The notes: generated by a model from the letters alone, not told the origin. A stretch of DNA of 64,000 bases from Chryseobacterium arthrosphaerae (GCF_001684965.1 NZ_MAYG01000001.1:2232001-2296000); one strand, 5' to 3'; positions 33,042 through 43,010 are shown, counted from the first letter of the stretch. Numbers and translations: made by a program.

Positions 33042-35288
33042 CTAAAACTTATAATACACGCCTACCCTCACTCCAAAAGGACTTCCAGGGGTATACGTAA
33101 GGTCCGTAACAGGTTCTGCCTCTCCTTTCAGCTGTGTTTCTGTTGCAAACTGGGCTTCGTTCCATTTTACATTGAAAAGGTTATTGAGCTGAATATTGGC
33201 TCCCCATTTCTGACGGTTATAGGAAAGCATCAGATCATTCACAAAATAAGCTTTCGTTTTGATGCTGTTGTCTTCTACGGCCGGTCTGGCACCAAGGTAA
33301 CGGTATTGAAGTCCTAAAGAAAAGCCATGAAGAAAATCCCAGTTAACCGATCCTGTGCTGGTAACTACCGGTGCCAGCGGTACATAATCCTGGCCTTTTT
33401 CTTCTCCGGTAAATCTGGCATGGGAATAATTGATATCTGCATTCAGATAGAAGTTTTCCAACGGCTGGAAACGGATTCCCAGATCTGCCCCGAAACGTCT
33501 TGATTTTCCTGATGGTTCTACTACGGCATCGTCTCCTACATATACAAATTCCTGCTGCAGATCCATAAACCATACTGCAGGGGTAATAATCAATGATCTG
33601 AAAGGATGCAATCTTACCCCGAAATCGGCACCGACAGAATAAGGAAGTGTATTTTCATTCTTATTGGTCACCACTACCCTCATGTCATTGGAATGGAATC
33701 CCATCCCTGTTTTCAGGAACCACATTACATTGTCACTCTGAGCATAAGAGAAATTAAGTTTAGGACTTACTCTTGTTGCTTCCTTTGACTGCCCGGAAGG
33801 TAATTGTTCAGGATCCAGCAGGTTGTGCATATTGAAAATAAAGTGATCAACCCTTACTGCAGGATTAATTGTCCATTTTCCTGTTTTCCAGACTAAACCT
33901 GAGTACGCATGAAGATTGGTTTCCGTACCGTTTACATCAGACATCCTGTCAAGCAGTAAATCTCTGTGGTAAACGTGGTTCAGCTGTAATGTACTGATAT
34001 CATCATTTCTTAAACCTATCCCTGAGATCCAGTTCAGTGAGCTGTTGAGAAGAGCGAAGCTTTTGGTATATTTTACTTCGGCTCCGTAAATATTCCTTCC
34101 GTCAGTCTGCTGTATTTCATCTCCATGATCTTTATCCTTTAAGTAAAAAGTAAAGTCAGAGTACAGGTTAAAATTATATTTTGAATAAAAGGCCATTGCA
34201 TCAATCTGCTCAGATGAGGAAATGATATGCTTAAAGTTCATCTGAAGATTGGTTCTTGAGGTTTTCCCGCCTTCGGTAGGATCTATACTTCCCCATCGCC
34301 CGATGATTCCCTGGTCTACTGCACGTTCCGGGATCTGTCCGGAAGCATTCCACGAAGAATTAAAAGTTGAGAACTGGATATTGAAATAATCGTTATCGGT
34401 AAGCCATTGATTATACTTTCCAAAAATATTCACTCTGTTGAAGTTCTGCCTGACATCAAAAGGACCGTCGGTATAATTGTATTCTGCTGCCACATAAGCA
34501 TTTCTTCTTCCAAGGTCATCATGAAGGATATTGAACATTCCCAGGATTCTTTTTGAATTGAAAGAACCTCCTTCCAGTTTGATCATACTGTTTTTCAATC
34601 CGTTATAGGTTTGAAAATCAACATACCCTGCGGTATTGAAGTCACCACGATCCATATAGTAAGCTCCTTTACCGAAGTCGATATTGTTGACCGTTTCAGG
34701 GATGACAAAGTGCAAATCAGAATATCCCTGTCCGTGGGCATGAGAAACAATATTCACGGGCATTCCGTCTACATTGACGCTTACGTCTGTTCCGTGGTCA
34801 GCATCAAACCCTCTTAAAAAAAGCTGTTCGGCTTTTCCTCCTCCGGCATGCTGTGCAATGAACAATCCCGGTACTTTTCTCAGCAAATCCTGCGCTGAAT
34901 TTACCGGAAATTTATTCAGATCAACTTTTGTTATTGCTGATAAGAACGAACTGTGATTAATGGCTACTTCAGAGATCTGAAAAGGCTTATGCTGTAAAAA
35001 AATAACTTTATTTTTATCGTCCTCATTGGTCATTACCCATTTTACCTCATCGTATCCCTGACGGCTGATCACCAGTGTATCAGGAAGGGATTTTACCGGA
35101 ATGGCAAAAGTACCGTCTGTTCCTGTGTGGGTGTGGCTGTTTCCCTGGTTGTATTTCACCAACGCATCCGCAATTGGAAATTTGTCATCTGCATCTTTGA
35201 TTAACAACTGTTTTTCTGTTTCCTGTGCCATCATTTTTCCACTGAACGCCATTACCAGAAATACGGCTGCTATTTTAGTTATTTTCAT
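33042..35288 (-). CDS. TonB-dependent outer-membrane receptor at the urease locus
   Basis: A 748-residue receptor counted from ATG 35288 (MKITKIAAVFLVMAFSGKMMAQ signal peptide); the frame upstream is a repeat-like AT-rich stretch. After cleavage come a carboxypeptidase-regulatory-like domain (LLIKDADDKFPIADALVKYNQ), the plug (about 120-240) and a beta barrel ending in FGVRVGVYYKF with the C-terminal Phe needed for membrane insertion. The plug holds several His (VNIVSHAHGQGYSDLHF), suggestive of metal or metal-chelate handling. Its position after the urea transporter and nickel permease suggests uptake of nickel or a nickel complex across the outer membrane; that is inferred from context only. 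Confidence 0.9.
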   Translation of the reverse strand: MKITKIAAVFLVMAFSGKMMAQETEKQLLIKDADDKFPIADALVKYNQGNSHTHTGTDGTFAIPVKSLPDTLVISRQGYDEVKWVMTNEDDKNKVIFLQHKPFQISEVAINHSSFLSAITKVDLNKFPVNSAQDLLRKVPGLFIAQHAGGGKAEQLFLRGFDADHGTDVSVNVDGMPVNIVSHAHGQGYSDLHFVIPETVNNIDFGKGAYYMDRGDFNTAGYVDFQTYNGLKNSMIKLEGGSFNSKRILGMFNILHDDLGRRNAYVAAEYNYTDGPFDVRQNFNRVNIFGKYNQWLTDNDYFNIQFSTFNSSWNASGQIPERAVDQGIIGRWGSIDPTEGGKTSRTNLQMNFKHIISSSEQIDAMAFYSKYNFNLYSDFTFYLKDKDHGDEIQQTDGRNIYGAEVKYTKSFALLNSSLNWISGIGLRNDDISTLQLNHVYHRDLLLDRMSDVNGTETNLHAYSGLVWKTGKWTINPAVRVDHFIFNMHNLLDPEQLPSGQSKEATRVSPKLNFSYAQSDNVMWFLKTGMGFHSNDMRVVVTNKNENTLPYSVGADFGVRLHPFRSLIITPAVWFMDLQQEFVYVGDDAVVEPSGKSRRFGADLGIRFQPLENFYLNADINYSHARFTGEEKGQDYVPLAPVVTSTGSVNWDFLHGFSLGLQYRYLGARPAVEDNSIKTKAYFVNDLMLSYNRQKWGANIQLNNLFNVKWNEAQFATETQLKGEAEPVTDLTYTPGSPFGVRVGVYYKF

Positions 35289-35467
35289 TTTTTGTTTTAT
35301 TAAATTATAAATTATAAGAGATAAGGGATGAGAGATAAGAGATAAGAGATGTTTTAGTTTAAATTTCAATGTTCAGTTATGCTTCACAAGTGAATCGTGA
35401 ATGAAAGAATAATTATTTTAAACTTTAATATTCCCTGTCTCAAACTCAAGAACCCTTAAATCCAGGT

Positions 35468-36355
35468 CTATGCTTTAGCTTTAAGAAATATTTTTTGAAT
35501 TAAAAGTGTAATCCATGTGCCTGCTACGAATGGGAAGGTAAACACCCCTCCAACGGCATCCAGACAATGGTTGTCAATCAGAAGATCATCGATTGCGATC
35601 GTTATAAGAACAGCGATCAGCACCCACAGTCCATCTGTTCTTTTTACTCCAGAAAATACAATGGCAGAAAGAACGGCATTGAATCCGAAAAGTCCCATAT
35701 GAATTTCCTTTACAGGTTCACCATTCCATTGGGATAATCCTGCCCCCAGGATAGATGCTGCCAACCCGTATAAAGCAGCAACAGGTGAACTGATAAAAAC
35801 AGCAAGAAAGAAAATAATTCCTGAAAGTACTCCTCCCTGAAAGATCACCTCACCAAACCCATTGGTACAGGTAAGGAAATCATCATATTGCGTAGGAACC
35901 ACCTCTGCACTCAGCATGGCAGACGGCGGAATATGGGTAAAATGATGCAGTGCAAATACCAGTATCCATGTGATTACGATAAAAGGAAAAGTAAATACCG
36001 GAATTTTCTTCCGCATAAAAAAATGTTGAATAACAGCTGCCAGGGCCCCGCCCAAAATGATAAGAATCCAGATCAGAGCTGTGGCATCAAACAGAAAAGC
36101 CAATGCTACTCCTACAAGCGCTGCGCTGAAGCCATATAATCCTGCACTTATTTCAGCCTGGTTATATTTAAGCTTCATCGCTGTAAAGGTTCCGGCAGCT
36201 GTTGAAATCAAAACAGCCACTCCACACTGCCAGCTTCCCATAAAGATTCCTATAAGGAACAGAAGCCCCGTCCATCTGTTTTCCTGAAGCATGATCTGCC
36301 CGATTCCTTTTAGGATATGATCTAAAAAAGGGAGCTTTTTGAAAAATTCGTCCAT
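35468..36355 (-). CDS. Urea transporter (UT/Yut family)
   Basis: A 295-residue inner-membrane protein with about ten membrane segments in two homologous halves. Each half carries the family signature: GLYGFSAALVG in the first and GLFGFNAVLSA in the second. An internal VFTFPFVAGTW segment is also typical. UT-family channels let urea pass down its gradient. The start is put at ATG 36355 (MDEFFKKLPFLDHILKGIGQIMLQ); the 20 codons before it are AT-rich and poorly protein-like. It supplies substrate to the urease encoded upstream. Confidence 0.88.
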   Translation of the reverse strand: MDEFFKKLPFLDHILKGIGQIMLQENRWTGLLFLIGIFMGSWQCGVAVLISTAAGTFTAMKLKYNQAEISAGLYGFSAALVGVALAFLFDATALIWILIILGGALAAVIQHFFMRKKIPVFTFPFIVITWILVFALHHFTHIPPSAMLSAEVVPTQYDDFLTCTNGFGEVIFQGGVLSGIIFFLAVFISSPVAALYGLAASILGAGLSQWNGEPVKEIHMGLFGFNAVLSAIVFSGVKRTDGLWVLIAVLITIAIDDLLIDNHCLDAVGGVFTFPFVAGTWITLLIQKIFLKAKA

Positions 36356-36489
36356 AGTTTTTTTAATTATATTAATGATTGGAAATATTGATCGAGATGA
36401 GATTTTAAATGTCAAGAGTCAATTTTGCTTCGCAGGTGAATGGTGAATCAAACTCTCCAACACTCAAACCCCGGAACCCGCATCTCATT

Positions 36490-37191
36490 TTACCATCCCA
36501 GGAAGACCATTCCGATTCCGCAGACCGTTACCACAGCACCACTTACCACTCCCATGTATCTCTCAAGTTTATCCGTATTGAATAATGTTGAATAACCGTA
36601 ACGCCCCAAAAGCACCATTCCAAGCATTGTTAAAACGGTAGTCGCCGTGAATGAAACCACCAAAACAGCAATCTCTGACATCGAATGTTTCACTCCGGAA
36701 TAGAATAATAAAGGAATCAATGGTTCGCTTGGCCCCATTACGAAGATCATAAAAAGAACCAGTGGGGTCACCTTTATTCTTTTCTGAGGCATTACCATTT
36801 CGCTGTGATTGTGTTCATAAACGTAAACATCATCCCCCATTACATCGAAATGTTTGTGAGGTTTATTTCTGATAGCCTGAACGAGCCCATATACCAGATA
36901 AACTCCCCCAAAGATCAGCAATGCCCATCCCGAAAAATTTCCTCTGATGTCCTGAAACCAGGAGATCTTATTCAGCTGCCAGCCCAGAAACACCCCAATA
37001 AATCCGAGGATCAGGGAACTCAGCACGTGCCCAAGCCCGCAAACTACGGTTAATATTGCGGTTTTCATTCCGCTCCATTTTTTGGATTTTGAAATCACGA
37101 TGAAGGGGAGGTAATGATCCGGCCCTGAGGCTGTATGTATAAAACTTATTGAGACGGCACTTAAAAGAAGCGCCCAAACTGTACTGTCCAT
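36490..37191 (-). CDS. ureH: UreH-type nickel permease
   Basis: A 233-residue inner-membrane protein with about six helices. The first helix has HTASGPDHYLPF, the His/Asp-His signature of UreH and related NiCoT-like nickel transporters. A cytoplasmic loop with scattered His (HKHFDV, YEHNHSE) follows, then FVMGPSEPLIPLLFYSG, the second conserved block of the family. It would bring nickel into the cell for the urease active site. It lies 184 bp downstream of ureD, a gap that holds a dispersed repeat. Confidence 0.8.
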   Translation of the reverse strand: MDSTVWALLLSAVSISFIHTASGPDHYLPFIVISKSKKWSGMKTAILTVVCGLGHVLSSLILGFIGVFLGWQLNKISWFQDIRGNFSGWALLIFGGVYLVYGLVQAIRNKPHKHFDVMGDDVYVYEHNHSEMVMPQKRIKVTPLVLFMIFVMGPSEPLIPLLFYSGVKHSMSEIAVLVVSFTATTVLTMLGMVLLGRYGYSTLFNTDKLERYMGVVSGAVVTVCGIGMVFLGW

Positions 37192-37228
37192 TTTTTATTA
37201 ATTCTGTTGTTTCAGATTCTTTACTGTG

Positions 37229-37291
37229 TTTTGGCTAAAGCCAGTGGAAGTTTTCTTTTTATTTGTGCGGGCTAAAGCCCGCTTCTACTGA
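37229..37291. repeat. Dispersed palindromic repeat, copy 1
   Basis: Starts TTTTGGCTAAAGCCAGTGGA and ends with the palindrome-rich GCGGGCTAAAGCCCGC followed by TTCTACTGA. A second copy of the same order is at 63792-63857. It lies in the gap between ureD and the nickel permease gene and could be a transcript-processing or termination site. Confidence 0.7.
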
Positions 37292-37375
37292 AGATATGCT
37301 CTCGCAGATTCTTAAGATTCCGCTGATCATTATCAGGAAAATGATATGGCTTTAAGTTCTAAAGCGTTTCATTTT

Positions 37376-38164
37376 TTACTCGAGTGACCAGAGTATTTCC
37401 TGAATATGCAGGAAAAAGTTGTACATCAATTCTCCACCATGCCCTAAAGCCCTTACAACAAAGCCATTATCTTCCATTGCTGAAACTCCTGCTTCCATTT
37501 CGTCATGATGCTGTGCCGCTGCTTCAACAATCTCTTCGATCAGTCCCTGTTTATCTACGTTCTCCTTTGTGCTGTAGAAGATTAAGGTTCCCTGATGGGT
37601 ATATTGCTCCAGGTTCCCGATACTGCTGATCGGGATCAAATCCGGCTGAATGACCACATTATCTTTTACAACCAGTTTGTTATTATGGTAAATCTCCATC
37701 AGATTCTGAAAGCGCTTCAATTTAAAAACCTCTCCGTAATGTTTCCTGCCACACGTAATGATCTCGCTGATGATGATCTGGCTGTTTTTCCCGATATGAA
37801 CACTGGATTTACTTTTAAAGTTAGAATCTTCGTGAGGAACAATGGGATGCGGAACGTAAGCAAAAGAGGTTTCATCTTCCATCGTCACATTCAACTCCTG
37901 AACAGCTTTATCTTCCATATTGAAAAGTCTCTGATACGACTGTGACTGCAATTGAAGAGATGATCCTTTTTCAAGGGTTACATCCAGGTGGTAATGGTCT
38001 CCATCCAGAATTCCTGGGGAGGAGCTCATCACCATCTGATACAGTTTCTTATCATTTTTCCTCTGTCCTACAGAAACTACTCTGAAAGGCAATGAAACGT
38101 AAAGATCCTTCACATATGATTCTCCTCCCTTGAATCCTGCAATTATATTTAAACGGCTATCCAT
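37376..38164 (-). CDS. ureD: Urease accessory protein UreD
   Basis: A 262-residue UreD (UreH in some naming schemes). Family features: VVSVGQRKNDKKLYQMVMSSSPGILDGDHYHLDV near residues 30-65, the SQSYQRLFNM block, and the PHPIVPHEDSNFKS segment. UreD binds apo-urease and with UreF and UreG forms the complex through which nickel is delivered. Its ATG follows the ureG stop directly with no base between. Confidence 0.9.
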   Translation of the reverse strand: MDSRLNIIAGFKGGESYVKDLYVSLPFRVVSVGQRKNDKKLYQMVMSSSPGILDGDHYHLDVTLEKGSSLQLQSQSYQRLFNMEDKAVQELNVTMEDETSFAYVPHPIVPHEDSNFKSKSSVHIGKNSQIIISEIITCGRKHYGEVFKLKRFQNLMEIYHNNKLVVKDNVVIQPDLIPISSIGNLEQYTHQGTLIFYSTKENVDKQGLIEEIVEAAAQHHDEMEAGVSAMEDNGFVVRALGHGGELMYNFFLHIQEILWSLE

Positions 38165-38803
38165 CTATCTTACCAGGTTCGGTTCTTCAATTTCTTCCAA
38201 AAGAGCATACTTTTTGATCCAGCCGATCACTTTATCCAGTCCTTCATCCGTTTTAAGGTTGGTAAAGACAAAAGGATTGCCTTTTCTCATTCTTCTCGCA
38301 TCATTTTCCATTACTTCAAGGCTGGCTCCTACATATGGGGCAAGGTCAATTTTGTTGATGATCAATAGATCTGATCTTGTAATACCAGGCCCCCCTTTTC
38401 TGGGAATTTTTTCTCCTTCTGCAACGTCAATGATGAAAATGGTAACGTCGGCAAGATCCGGGCTGAAAGTGGCTGAAAGGTTATCCCCTCCACTTTCGAT
38501 AAGAACCAGTTCGATCTCCGGGAAACGGGCTGCCAGTTCATCCACTGCTTCCAGGTTCATACTGGCGTCTTCACGAATGGCAGTGTGGGGACAGCCCCCG
38601 GTTTCAACCCCGATAATTCTGTCATGAGGAAGAAGACTGTTTTTAGCCATAAATTCTGCATCTTCTTTGGTATAAATATCATTGGTAATTACTCCAAGAT
38701 CGTAAGTCCCGAATAATTTTCTGCTTAAACGTTCCAATAGTGCAGTTTTCCCTGAGCCTACAGGTCCTGCAACTCCTACTTTTATATATTTTCTGTTTTC
38801 CAT
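38165..38803 (-). CDS. ureG: Urease accessory GTPase UreG
   Basis: A 212-residue SIMIBI-class GTPase. P-loop GPVGSGKT at residues 13-20; the nickel-binding Cys-Pro-His motif is in [15 protein letters not shown]; the switch/Walker B region reads [11 protein letters not shown]; the base-recognition NKID motif is present in [14 protein letters not shown]. No His-rich N-terminus, so nickel storage is left to other proteins. It couples GTP hydrolysis to nickel insertion. Confidence 0.95.
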   Translation of the reverse strand: MENRKYIKVGVAGPVGSGKTALLERLSRKLFGTYDLGVITNDIYTKEDAEFMAKNSLLPHDRIIGVETGGCPHTAIREDASMNLEAVDELAARFPEIELVLIESGGDNLSATFSPDLADVTIFIIDVAEGEKIPRKGGPGITRSDLLIINKIDLAPYVGASLEVMENDARRMRKGNPFVFTNLKTDEGLDKVIGWIKKYALLEEIEEPNLVR

Positions 38804-38953
38804 TTTTTCTAAATTTTACTTTTTTTGTTTGTTTTTAGCGCAGAGAGCGCTAATCTTTTTTTGATTGATTGTGAAGATTTTCCGTTCGCAAGGGCGTTTC
38901 ACTCAGCAAAAGGTGTTTACATGCCTTTGATTATCTTTTTGCGCTTTTATCTT
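38804..38953. other. Gap with inverted repeats inside the urease operon
   Basis: 150 bp between ureF and ureG contain TAGCGCAGAGAGCGCTA, an inverted repeat, and T-rich runs. The AGCGC/GCGCTAA words also occur near 11350-11395. It interrupts an otherwise tightly packed operon. Confidence 0.4.
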
Positions 38954-39652
38954 TTACGACATATAAAGTCTTGAATACAATCTTTCGTGCTGCATACACC
39001 TGATATCAAATGCTGTATTACAAAGCCCTACCATATCCCTGTCCAGTTCCATGGTTTCCCAAACTGTTTTTTCCATGACCGGATAGAGTGAGAATAAGAT
39101 ATCCTGCCCGTCAAGTTGCCCCAGGGGAACTAATTTTACGGCATTGGTAATCATTCCGGCTACAGAAGTATAATAGAACCCCAGTAATGCCTCATATAAA
39201 GGAATTTTCATTAAATGGGCATATACTCCGAACACAATGCAGTAATGGGAATTGGCTTCTTTATTCTGAATTGCTTTCTCAAAGGATTCCATGAGCGGAA
39301 AGCTTTCTCTTCTTTTGAAGATTTTAATCAGTCTCAGCCCTAATTTCTGACTGGCCTGTCTTATTTCTTTCGGGCATTTTATTGCATTACACTCATTGTC
39401 AAGGTTCAGAAGTGTCTGCAGATCTTCTTTTTCTGCGGCTTTATAAGCCAGTTTCACAAAAGCCCCGTCGTTGAATTTAAGGTTGTACTGAAGCATGTTC
39501 TGTACAAATTCTTTTGCTGTCTCCACATTATGCACAATCTTTTCCTGTACATAGGTTTCAAGTCCGTTGGAATGCGTATAGCCACCGATCGGCAGTGTAG
39601 GATCTGCAAGGTGAAGCAGCCCTGACAAGAAGTTGAGGTTCATATTATTCAT
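38954..39652 (-). CDS. ureF: Urease accessory protein UreF
   Basis: A 232-residue all-helical UreF. It opens with LNFLSGLLHLADPTLPIGGYTHSNGLETYVQEKIV, the strongly conserved N-terminal block of the family (PIGGYTHSNGLE). UreF bridges UreD and UreG and is thought to control GTP hydrolysis during nickel delivery. ATG 39652 overlaps the ureE end by 8 bp; an ATG three codons later is equally possible. Confidence 0.93.
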   Translation of the reverse strand: MNNMNLNFLSGLLHLADPTLPIGGYTHSNGLETYVQEKIVHNVETAKEFVQNMLQYNLKFNDGAFVKLAYKAAEKEDLQTLLNLDNECNAIKCPKEIRQASQKLGLRLIKIFKRRESFPLMESFEKAIQNKEANSHYCIVFGVYAHLMKIPLYEALLGFYYTSVAGMITNAVKLVPLGQLDGQDILFSLYPVMEKTVWETMELDRDMVGLCNTAFDIRCMQHERLYSRLYMS

Positions 39653-40154
39653 CTTTTGGAGCAGCCATTTTTAAGATTTTGGTAAAAATCGTAGATCCCA
39701 GACTGCCATGTCCGTGAGGTTCTACATTGGATTTAAGAAGGTTCAGCAGTTTTACGGATTGTCTTTCCGGTTTGAAACCGCTTGCCTCCAGCCATCTGAA
39801 CATAGGCATTTCAAAAGGAAGCAATACTTTATCTTCCTGAATGAAAAGCGGAATATGCTTGTTTCCGATTTCATAACACACGGTTCCCATTTCCAATAAA
39901 GATCCGGGAACCATTACGATCGCATCTGTTTCCAGAACGTTGACCGCTATTACTTTTTCTGCATCCTCAAAAAGGATGTCTCCTTCACGCAGACGCTGGC
40001 CTTCTTTAAGAAATTTGATCGCCACATCCACTCCCTGTCTGGTTTTTTTGCGCTGGATTCTTTTGGTGGTTTCAAACCATTCAAGATCCAGATAATCTAT
40101 GGCTTTTTCTGTAGGTTTTTCGGTGAGATTGCCTATGGTTTGATTAATGATCAT
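39645..40154 (-). CDS. ureE: Urease accessory protein UreE
   Basis: A 169-residue nickel metallochaperone, counted from MIINQTIGNL at 40154. The N-terminal peptide-binding domain has the LEWFETTKRIQRKKTRQGVDVAI pattern; the C-terminal metal-binding domain holds IGNKHIPLFIQEDKVLLPFE with the central His. The tail has only two His (EPHGHGS) rather than a His-rich run, so nickel buffering capacity is low. The start lies 11 bp inside the end of the upstream outer-membrane protein gene. Confidence 0.9.
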   Translation of the reverse strand: MIINQTIGNLTEKPTEKAIDYLDLEWFETTKRIQRKKTRQGVDVAIKFLKEGQRLREGDILFEDAEKVIAVNVLETDAIVMVPGSLLEMGTVCYEIGNKHIPLFIQEDKVLLPFEMPMFRWLEASGFKPERQSVKLLNLLKSNVEPHGHGSLGSTIFTKILKMAAPKDE

Positions 40155-40794
40155 CTTTAGCGGATTTTTTTCTGAAGTCAAAGTTTTTTGAAATGCCTAC
40201 GCCGAAAGTAGAGCCACTGATTCCTGCCACATAGCTCTTCGTCCAGCCTTCTTCTTTGGTTTTGGTCTGAAGCATTGAAAGTTCTGCAAATTTGAATTTC
40301 AACGCCCAGCCTCCGCCTAATAATATCCCGATCAAAGGATAGGCACGAAGACGGAAACCGTTAAAATTCTGCATGGCATCAGCTGTTACCGATTGCTGTT
40401 GCCCCCACACATAATGCGCATCCACCTGCCCGATCAGTACAAAGTATTTCCCGAGCATCAGTGAAGGGCTGTACCAGATTCCGGCTTCATTCTGTTTATA
40501 GGCAACATTATGATTTACAGAGTTCTGCGAGTAAGCATAATTAACCCCGATCAGGTCATTATTATTAATAAAGTATCCTAGTCCCAGTGGCGCACTTGAA
40601 ACGGTACTGCTACTGTTTGTAGGAGTGGTAACTTTTGAGTAATCCAATGATCCGTATACCATGAACTGACCTTTTGGCCCGTCTTCGTCACTCTTAAGCC
40701 TGTGCCCTCCCAGAAACTGAGCATTTACTTTTCCTGAAAGGACAGACATTCCGGCCAGTGCAAGAGAAAAAGCAGTTTTATTTAAATATTTCAT
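40144..40794 (-). CDS. Outer-membrane beta-barrel protein inside the urease operon
   Basis: A 216-residue exported protein: signal peptide MKYLNKTAFSLALAGMSVLSGKVNAQ, then alternating beta-strand sequence rich in Gly, Tyr and Asn with aromatic strand ends (GQFMVYGSLDYSKV, LGLGYFINNNDLIGVNYAYS, FGVGISKNFDFR). It resembles small outer-membrane barrels but no named family is clear. It overlaps ureE by 11 bp and so is translated with the accessory genes. A role in passage of urea or nickel is plausible but unproven. Confidence 0.7.
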   Translation of the reverse strand: MKYLNKTAFSLALAGMSVLSGKVNAQFLGGHRLKSDEDGPKGQFMVYGSLDYSKVTTPTNSSSTVSSAPLGLGYFINNNDLIGVNYAYSQNSVNHNVAYKQNEAGIWYSPSLMLGKYFVLIGQVDAHYVWGQQQSVTADAMQNFNGFRLRAYPLIGILLGGGWALKFKFAELSMLQTKTKEEGWTKSYVAGISGSTFGVGISKNFDFRKKSAKDDH

Positions 40795-40856
40795 TCTAAA
40801 CTTAGTTCTATAATTGTTTTTACATAGTGCCTGATCAATTTTTTTTGCTGTTAAAT

Positions 40857-40889
40857 AAACCTAACAGGTTTCAAAAACCTGTTAGGTTT
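40857..40889. terminator. Strong intercistronic hairpin between ureC and the barrel gene
   Basis: A perfect 15-bp stem (AAACCTAACAGGTTT and its complement) with a 3-nt loop, 18 bp past the ureC stop. On the minus strand it is not followed by a good T run, so it may act as a processing site or partial terminator that lowers expression of the accessory genes relative to the structural ones. Confidence 0.6.
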
Positions 40890-40906
40890 TACAGATAAGA
40901 TTGATC

Positions 40907-42628
40907 TTAGAACAAGTAATACAACTGTGTTAAAGGAAGTTTCTCTGCAGGTTCACAAGTGATGTATTCACCGTCTACCGTTACTTTATAATTTTCAGGA
41001 TTGACTTCGATAAGAGGAGTTTTGTCGTTGTGGATGAGGTCTTTTTTACCAATATTTCTACAGTTTCTGACAGGAAGAATCATTTTCTCCAGTTTGTAGG
41101 AAGCAATGGTTCCGTTATCAATAGAAATCTGAGATACGAAGTTGGCACAAGTTCCGAACTTAGCTTTTCCGTGGGCGCCGAACATATTTCTGTAGATGAT
41201 CGGCTGAGGTGTTGGAATAGAAGCATTCGGGTCTCCCATTTTAGCAGCAATTACAAATCCTCCTTTAACGATCATTTCAGGTTTTACTCCGAATAATGCA
41301 GGTTTCCAGATGACCAGATCTGCCAGTTTTCCTTCTTCAACAGAACCTACATATTCTGAAATACCATGGGCAATTGCCGGGTTGATGGTATATTTTGCTA
41401 CATATCTTTTAGCACGGTAGTTATCGTTTCCGCTGTCTTTATCTTCTGCCAGATCCCCTCTCTGCTCCTTCATTTTGCTTGCCGTCTGCCAGGTTCTTGT
41501 AATAACTTCTCCCGGTCTTCCCATTGCCTGCGAGTCAGAGCTCATAATACTGAAAACGCCCATATCATGAAGAATATCTTCTGCTGCAATGGTTTCCGGA
41601 CGGATGCGTGAATCTGCGAATGCTACGTCTTCAGGGATGTTTTTGCTCAGGTGATGGCAAACCATCAACATATCCAGGTGCTCATCGATGGTATTGATCG
41701 TATAAGGACGTGTAGGATTGGTAGATGCCGGCAGTACATTTGGATACATTGCTGCTTTAATGATGTCCGGAGCGTGGCCTCCTCCTGCGCCTTCCGTGTG
41801 GAAAGTATGGATTACTCTTCCGTTGATGGCTCTCATTGTATCTTCAAGAAAACCACCTTCATTTAAGGTATCTGTGTGGATCGCAACCTGAACGTCATAC
41901 TTATCTGCTACTTTCAAAGCGGCATCAATGGTTGCAGGCGTTGCTCCCCAGTCTTCGTGAATTTTCACCCCTAAAGCCCCGGCTTCCACCTGCTCTTCAA
42001 TAGGTTCTTCTGCCGAACAGTTTCCTTTTCCGAAAAATCCTAAATTCATTGGATATTCTTCTGCTGCTTCAAGCATTTTCTGCATGTTGAATTTACCAGG
42101 GGTAACTGTTGTAGCATTTGTTCCGTCATTCGGGCCTGTTCCACCTCCAATCATGGTTGTGATGCCACTGTATAGAGAAGTTTCAATCTGTTGCGGGCAG
42201 ATATAGTGGATATGGGTGTCTATACCTCCGGCAGTTACAATGTATCCTTTCCCACCATGAACTTCCGTAGAAGCACCGATGATCATATCAGGAGATACAC
42301 CATCCATCGTATCCGGATTTCCTGCTTTTCCGATTCCTACAATTTTCCCGTCTTTAATTCCGATATCTCCTTTTACAATTCCCCAGTGGTCAATAATTAC
42401 GGCTCCTGTGATGCAAAGGTCAAGAACCCCCTCATCTCTTTTGGCAGTCACATTCTGTCCCATACCGTCACGTACGGTTTTCCCACCTCCGAAAACAGCC
42501 TCGTCTCCGTAATGGGTGAAATCTTTTTCGATTTCAATAATGATTTCAGTGTCCCCCAGTCTGATTTTGTCGCCGGCTGTTGGGCCTAATATATTGGCGT
42601 ATTGCTTTCTGTCTACGTGTAAGCTCAT
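40907..42628 (-). CDS. ureC: Urease alpha subunit (catalytic)
   Basis: A 573-residue urease alpha subunit with all active-site residues visible: nickel ligands H139 and H141 ([11 protein letters not shown]), the carbamylated bridging lysine K222 ([11 protein letters not shown]), H251 and H277, the flap C324-H325 with catalytic H326 (MVCHHLSKN), and D365 (MSSDSQAMG). It hydrolyses urea to ammonia and carbamate. Three separate structural genes (ureA, ureB, ureC) is the usual bacterial layout; Helicobacter-type fusion is absent. It starts 1 bp after the ureB stop. Confidence 0.98.
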   Translation of the reverse strand: MSLHVDRKQYANILGPTAGDKIRLGDTEIIIEIEKDFTHYGDEAVFGGGKTVRDGMGQNVTAKRDEGVLDLCITGAVIIDHWGIVKGDIGIKDGKIVGIGKAGNPDTMDGVSPDMIIGASTEVHGGKGYIVTAGGIDTHIHYICPQQIETSLYSGITTMIGGGTGPNDGTNATTVTPGKFNMQKMLEAAEEYPMNLGFFGKGNCSAEEPIEEQVEAGALGVKIHEDWGATPATIDAALKVADKYDVQVAIHTDTLNEGGFLEDTMRAINGRVIHTFHTEGAGGGHAPDIIKAAMYPNVLPASTNPTRPYTINTIDEHLDMLMVCHHLSKNIPEDVAFADSRIRPETIAAEDILHDMGVFSIMSSDSQAMGRPGEVITRTWQTASKMKEQRGDLAEDKDSGNDNYRAKRYVAKYTINPAIAHGISEYVGSVEEGKLADLVIWKPALFGVKPEMIVKGGFVIAAKMGDPNASIPTPQPIIYRNMFGAHGKAKFGTCANFVSQISIDNGTIASYKLEKMILPVRNCRNIGKKDLIHNDKTPLIEVNPENYKVTVDGEYITCEPAEKLPLTQLYYLF

Positions 42629-42629
42629 T

Positions 42630-43004
42630 TTAGTGATTTTTAAAGTTTAACTCCTGAACTTTTGCAAGGCTTGCTTTTTTCTGATCTTCAGAATCTACCT
42701 GTCCGTCAACAAGGTTATTGAAGCCCATTGCTTTTTTGGTTCCTCCTATTTCTACCAGTTCCACTTCTTTTTCTTCTCCCGGTTCGAAACGTACGGCAGT
42801 ACTTGCCACAATATTCAGTCTCTTCCCGAAAGCTTTTTCACGGTCAAAGCTCATGGCTTTATTCACCTCGAAAAAATGGAAGTGTGAACCTACCTGAATA
42901 GGACGGTCTCCTGTGTTGGTCACTTTTATTTTTACGGTTTCTCTGCCTTCATTGCAGATGATGGTACCTTCTTTTACAAAAATTTCTCCTGGTGTCATAA
43001 TCAT
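42630..43004 (-). CDS. ureB: Urease beta subunit
   Basis: A 124-residue beta subunit beginning [15 protein letters not shown], with [24 protein letters not shown], the strongly conserved core, and [16 protein letters not shown]. It packs with the alpha and gamma subunits in the (abc)3 trimer. An alternative ATG two codons later (MTPGE) is the start used in many species. It lies 6 bp after ureA. Confidence 0.96.
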   Translation of the reverse strand: MIMTPGEIFVKEGTIICNEGRETVKIKVTNTGDRPIQVGSHFHFFEVNKAMSFDREKAFGKRLNIVASTAVRFEPGEEKEVELVEIGGTKKAMGFNNLVDGQVDSEDQKKASLAKVQELNFKNH

Positions 43005-43010
43005 TAAGGA

